A stretch of DNA of 12,867 nt from NCBI GenBank assembly GCA_001776275.1, contig MFAQ01000007.1, positions 1 to 12,867 of the forward strand. The letters run 5' to 3'. Shown here piece by piece: positions 10,541 to 12,867 of this stretch (positions within the stretch are counted from its first letter, which is position 1; each line of letters opens with the position of its first letter). This DNA is from Candidatus Collierbacteria bacterium RIFOXYD1_FULL_40_9 (GTDB lineage: Bacteria > Patescibacteriota > Microgenomatia > UBA1400 > MFAQ01). The notes below the pieces were generated by a model. The model had not been told where the DNA came from. It saw only the letters and a list, made by a program, of their open reading frames with translations, and did no database searches. A program made the translations under genes and the position numbers.

Positions 10541-11344
10541 AGGATATATAAATGAAGCTGGTAGGAGTTTTAGTGTCAGTTTTTGGAGGCGGTGAATGAG
10601 TTTGGACCTGAAGCTGGGGATATAACCATATTTAGTGGTAGCCATTTTTCTAACCCTTAGAGTGACGTTGAAAGTATTTAGTGGGTTTTTGAAGGTAGAG
10701 GAGCCAAGATATTGTCTATATTTAAGAACAACACTTTTTAAGTTGTGGAATTTACCAAACTGAGCAAGGCGGAAGAAGAGATCGTAGTCTTCGGCTGGAG
10801 GTAGATTTGTATTGTACCAAGTAAAGTTTTTGGGAATTAGATTGGTATTGAAGATAACTGTTGGGTGTTGAATAGGGTTTTCGAAATACATAGCATCTTT
10901 GATATCTTTATCCAGTACTGGGAAGAACTTGTGACCAATAACTTTGTCGGTTATATCTATAGTTTTGCACTGACCACCAAGAATAACTACGCCAGGGTGA
11001 GTCTGTAAAAATTTGATTTGTTTTTCGATTCTGTTGGGTAGAGCAATGTCATCTGCATCCATACGGGCAATAAACTTACCTTTGGCAAGCTTAATGCCTC
11101 TGTTTAGAGATGATGCAATATTGAGGTTTTTTTTGTTGGTAAGAATTTTGATTCTTTTATCTTTTTTGGCTATGGTGCCTAGAATTTTTGGGGTTTCGTC
11201 TGTGGAGCCGTCGTCGATGACGATAATTTCTAAGTTCTTGTATGTTTGGTTTTGAATACTGTCTACAGCCTGCAAAAGATACCCGTTAGCGTTATAAACG
11301 GGGATAATGACAGAAACTAGAGGTTTGGTAGAATTTAGCTTCAT
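10436..11344 (-). CDS. Family 2 (GT-A fold) glycosyltransferase
   Basis: A 302-residue GT2 enzyme of standard length. The nucleotide-sugar domain starts VSVIIPVYNA and carries D44-D45-G46-S47 (IDDGST), the metal-binding D96-A-D98-D99 (RMDADD), and the base motif E185-D186-Y-D188 (PAEDYDLFFRL). It transfers a sugar from a nucleotide donor onto a glycan, probably at the inner face of the membrane; a surface polysaccharide role is inferred. It has no membrane anchor, although the C-terminal part is hydrophobic and basic (LLPASFIYPLYTLLRGI), which may bind the membrane. The last 34 codons run antisense to the methyltransferase gene. ATG 11344 follows a strong promoter by 12 nt; AGGA is a weak ribosome binding site. 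Confidence 0.92.
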   Translation of the reverse strand: MKLNSTKPLVSVIIPVYNANGYLLQAVDSIQNQTYKNLEIIVIDDGSTDETPKILGTIAKKDKRIKILTNKKNLNIASSLNRGIKLAKGKFIARMDADDIALPNRIEKQIKFLQTHPGVVILGGQCKTIDITDKVIGHKFFPVLDKDIKDAMYFENPIQHPTVIFNTNLIPKNFTWYNTNLPPAEDYDLFFRLAQFGKFHNLKSVVLKYRQYLGSSTFKNPLNTFNVTLRVRKMATTKYGYIPSFRSKLIHRLQKLTLKLLPASFIYPLYTLLRGIRSPLNQISFLFKFVNKFPYFSRSLSQ

Positions 11345-11356
11345 AATATATCCTAT

Positions 11357-11385
11357 ATTGTATCAGATTGAAGCTAATTTGTCAA
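11357..11385 (-). promoter_or_regulatory. Promoter of the glycosyltransferase gene
   Basis: On the minus strand TTGACA (11385-11380), exactly 17 bp, then TACAAT (11362-11357). Transcription would start only about 6 nt before the ATG at 11344, so the leader is very short. It lies just past the terminator of the lipoprotein gene, which isolates the two genes. Confidence 0.75.
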
Positions 11386-11394
11386 TTACAAGAT

Positions 11395-11424
11395 AAAAAA
11401 ACTCCCCGTCGTGGCGACGGGGAG
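11395..11424 (-). terminator. Strong terminator of the lipoprotein gene
   Basis: CTCCCCGTCG (11402-11411) and CGACGGGGAG (11415-11424) form a perfect 10-bp stem with a 3-nt loop. On the minus strand it is followed by an uninterrupted run of seven T residues. Confidence 0.9.
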
Positions 11425-11447
11425 GCGGTGCAAACTTGAAAACGGTA

Positions 11448-12545
11448 TTATTTGCAGTAGGCATTTGCCAAAACTGCGCTGTCGACTTGATCACCATTGT
11501 AGGCAGTGTTGATTTTGCTATCGGTGTTTTTAAAATCGACACGAAGAATTTGGCTGGGAACCTGGAAGCTAATTGCTTGGCCTTCATAACGCCAGAATGA
11601 GTTTTCGTACCACACCCAGTCATTGTCAGTTGGCGCGGAGCAGTGCCCCTCGTCGTCTGTGCTGGGAGTTGGGACGACCACATTTTCGTGACCGGGGCAA
11701 TGTTGAGGACTTGGCAAAGAGCGATCAAATTCGTAGATTGTGCCATTATCGCCGGCGAAGAAGGGAACAACGATGTTGTCTTCAGTGTGAACGATCACGT
11801 TGCCATTTTCGTCTACAACATCATTACCAACATACTCGCAGGCGAAGTTGGGATTACCAACATAGTTGAAGCGCGAATGTGCCTTATTGACGTCGTTATA
11901 GAAATTGACGTCAACGATAACACCTGCGGGGACGACCACTGTCCCGGTGGCTACGAATGTGCCTTCACACTTGGGGTCAGATACCTTTTCTTCAGGGCAA
12001 CCATTGAGAGTACCGTCAAGATTGTAGGTGCCGTGGAACCAAAATGAGAAAATTCCGGCTTCAGCGGTTAGTCCATCTGTCTTTATGATGACAGCGACAG
12101 GCCTGGAAGGTGACCAAATGACATAGTGACAACGAACGTCCGGATCACCTGGGTAGCCAGGCATGTCAAAGACCAGTGGCTCTCCTGTGTCTGGGTGATT
12201 GCCGAAGGATTTCTTGGGACAACCATCGACTATGAAAGCATCGTCAGGAATGACCACGACTTCAGGAGTAGGAGTGAAGGTGGGCAGAGGTGTGTCGGTG
12301 GGCACCAGGGTGGGGATGAAGGTTGCCGTGGGGGTGAAGGTGGGGATGGCGCTGGGGGCGACTTCGGCGGTTTGGGTCTTAATTCCAAAAGCTTGAGTTT
12401 GCCCAGCATAGGCCGTTGCCTGCATTTCGGTAGGACTGGCGGGAGTAGCCTCACTACCGGTTTCATCACCTGCTGACGGTTTGTTGCAGGCGCTCAGGGT
12501 GAGCGCCACGATCGTCAGAAGGGCGATAAAGTACTTTTTCTTCAT
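11448..12545 (-). CDS. Secreted lipoprotein with Thr/Pro-rich linker, 365 aa
   Basis: A 365-residue lipoprotein. ATG 12545 is chosen because GGAGAG precedes it by about 9 nt and a perfect lipoprotein signal follows: MKKKYF, a hydrophobic core, and lipobox LSAC with C20 as the lipidated residue. A Ser/Ala/Thr-rich spacer and a TPT-rich linker (about residues 65-97, IPTFTPTATFIPTLVPTDTP) lead to a C-terminal outer domain of about 260 residues. That domain has eight or so cysteines (GCPKK, VRCHY, GCPEE, PKCEG, FACEY, QHCPG, GHCSA, AYCK), probably disulfide-bonded, and beta-rich sequence. I do not recognise the outer domain. TPT linkers of this kind are common in Chloroflexota lipoproteins (general knowledge), and the gene is visibly richer in G and C than its neighbours, so recent transfer is possible. 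Confidence 0.88.
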   Translation of the reverse strand: MKKKYFIALLTIVALTLSACNKPSAGDETGSEATPASPTEMQATAYAGQTQAFGIKTQTAEVAPSAIPTFTPTATFIPTLVPTDTPLPTFTPTPEVVVIPDDAFIVDGCPKKSFGNHPDTGEPLVFDMPGYPGDPDVRCHYVIWSPSRPVAVIIKTDGLTAEAGIFSFWFHGTYNLDGTLNGCPEEKVSDPKCEGTFVATGTVVVPAGVIVDVNFYNDVNKAHSRFNYVGNPNFACEYVGNDVVDENGNVIVHTEDNIVVPFFAGDNGTIYEFDRSLPSPQHCPGHENVVVPTPSTDDEGHCSAPTDNDWVWYENSFWRYEGQAISFQVPSQILRVDFKNTDSKINTAYNGDQVDSAVLANAYCK

Positions 12546-12573
12546 GTGATTTCTCTCCTTATGAGAATAGTCT

Positions 12574-12591
12574 CCCATCTGTGTGGATGGG
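12574..12591 (-). other. Hairpin in the 5' leader of the lipoprotein gene
   Basis: CCCATC (12574-12579) and GATGGG (12586-12591) form a perfect 6-bp stem with a 6-nt loop, about 30 nt before the lipoprotein start and within a predicted leader of about 110 nt. It may stabilise the mRNA; no known riboswitch is recognised. Confidence 0.35.
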
Positions 12592-12653
12592 GTTGGTTTC
12601 CGTTTTCAAGTTTTTCAAAGATCGTAGCCTCGATGTTTTGAGATCTACATAAT

Positions 12654-12687
12654 GGGCTCTATTATAAGCCCAGAGAGTAAATTTCAA
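12654..12687 (-). promoter_or_regulatory. Promoter of the lipoprotein gene with GGGCT/AGCCC dyad
   Basis: On the minus strand a consensus -10 TATAAT (12666-12661) lies inside GGGCT-N8-AGCCC (12671-12654). The best -35 is TTGAAA (12687-12682) with a short 15-bp spacer. The GGGCT element in front of the -10 is shared with the promoter at 8661-8694. Confidence 0.5.
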
Positions 12688-12697
12688 TAAATAAATT

Positions 12698-12867
12698 TTA
12701 AGCCTTTTTGGCTTTGACGAAGCTAACTAAACCAGCTAAGTAAGAAAGACTGGCTAAGTTAAAGAAAAGAATGTCTTCACCGGCAGTGTCAACAACCTCG
12801 TGTTCAACACAGGTGTTTGCGGCTCCGTAGACAGGGGTGCAGACGATGGACTTGGTGATGATTTTCT
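12698..12867 (-). CDS. Surface-protein C-terminus with anchor-like tail (5' end outside window)
   Basis: On the minus strand an open frame enters at the right edge and ends at TAA 12700-12698. It encodes about 56 residues: KIITKSIVCTPVYG, ANTCVEHEVVDTAGED, then a hydrophobic segment (ILFFNLASLSYLAGLVSFV) and the basic end KAKKA. The order of a short DTAGE-like polar motif, a membrane segment and a positive tail is the layout of a C-terminal wall-sorting or membrane-anchoring signal; the motif is not a canonical LPxTG. Two cysteines (VCTPVYG, NTCVEH) precede it and may form a disulfide. The next gene on the strand is the lipoprotein, so this end appears devoted to surface proteins. AAGCC-AAAAA-GGCTT at the stop codon is a weak terminator. 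Confidence 0.7.
   Translation of the reverse strand, partial: KIITKSIVCTPVYGAANTCVEHEVVDTAGEDILFFNLASLSYLAGLVSFVKAKKA

Noticed and set aside
12126..12476. Gly/Val-rich open frame on the plus strand
   Set aside because: It is the antisense of the Thr/Pro linker and signal region of the lipoprotein; its composition follows from that repeat and it has no ribosome binding site.
12546..12578. Upstream extension of the lipoprotein
   Set aside because: It would put eleven charged residues before the signal peptide; ATG 12545 has the ribosome binding site and a standard lipoprotein signal.

Overview
The window looks like a piece of a small, AT-rich bacterial genome, most likely from the Candidate Phyla Radiation (Patescibacteria), possibly a Microgenomates-like lineage. 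Three things point that way: a 1241-residue polytopic membrane protein with an early GWDNLHPEF loop, of a kind I associate with these genomes; a small protein built from near-identical coiled-coil heptads; and many short single-membrane-segment proteins without recognisable relatives. UGA is read as a stop, since two ATGA gene overlaps depend on it. The taxon call is an inference from gene style. No rRNA, tRNA or CRISPR array is visible.

Layout. 1-1300: the end of a membrane protein (+), a 200-residue unknown protein (-) with a CsoR-like C/G-tract dyad next to its promoter, and an untracked 52-codon ORF (+). 1300-1600: gene-poor, with one terminator, two AGTTNNNAACT boxes and a large two-tier RNA hairpin. 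1608-3292 (+): a 73-residue unknown protein, a Rieske non-heme iron oxygenase and an overlapping 66-residue protein. 3339-3852 (-): a MerR-family metalloregulator with a 19-bp-spacer promoter and, overlapping its stop codon, an 18-residue peptide with six cysteines that looks like a miniature metallothionein. 3860-7585 (-): the giant membrane protein. 7620-7997 (+): the coiled-coil protein. 8031-9839: two membrane-anchored unknown proteins (-) flanking a VapB/VapC-like toxin-antitoxin pair (+). 9941-11344: a methyltransferase (+) and a family 2 glycosyltransferase (-) whose 3' ends overlap by 105 bp. 11448-12867 (-): a GC-richer lipoprotein with a Thr/Pro linker and the C-terminus of a probable surface protein.

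How the genes work together. The most coherent unit is the merR plus miniature-metallothionein operon: one promoter of the type that MerR proteins untwist, one sensor with a Cys-containing C-terminal loop, and one peptide whose KCxCExCxC core matches the N-terminal motif of the cyanobacterial metallothionein SmtA. It reads as a self-contained metal-sensing and buffering circuit of about half a kilobase. The glycosyltransferase, giant membrane protein, lipoprotein and anchored proteins fit cell-surface construction. At least three genes (merR, the antitoxin, the methyltransferase), and probably two more, have a -10 box ending 5-7 nt before the start codon and no ribosome binding site, which suggests frequent leaderless transcription.
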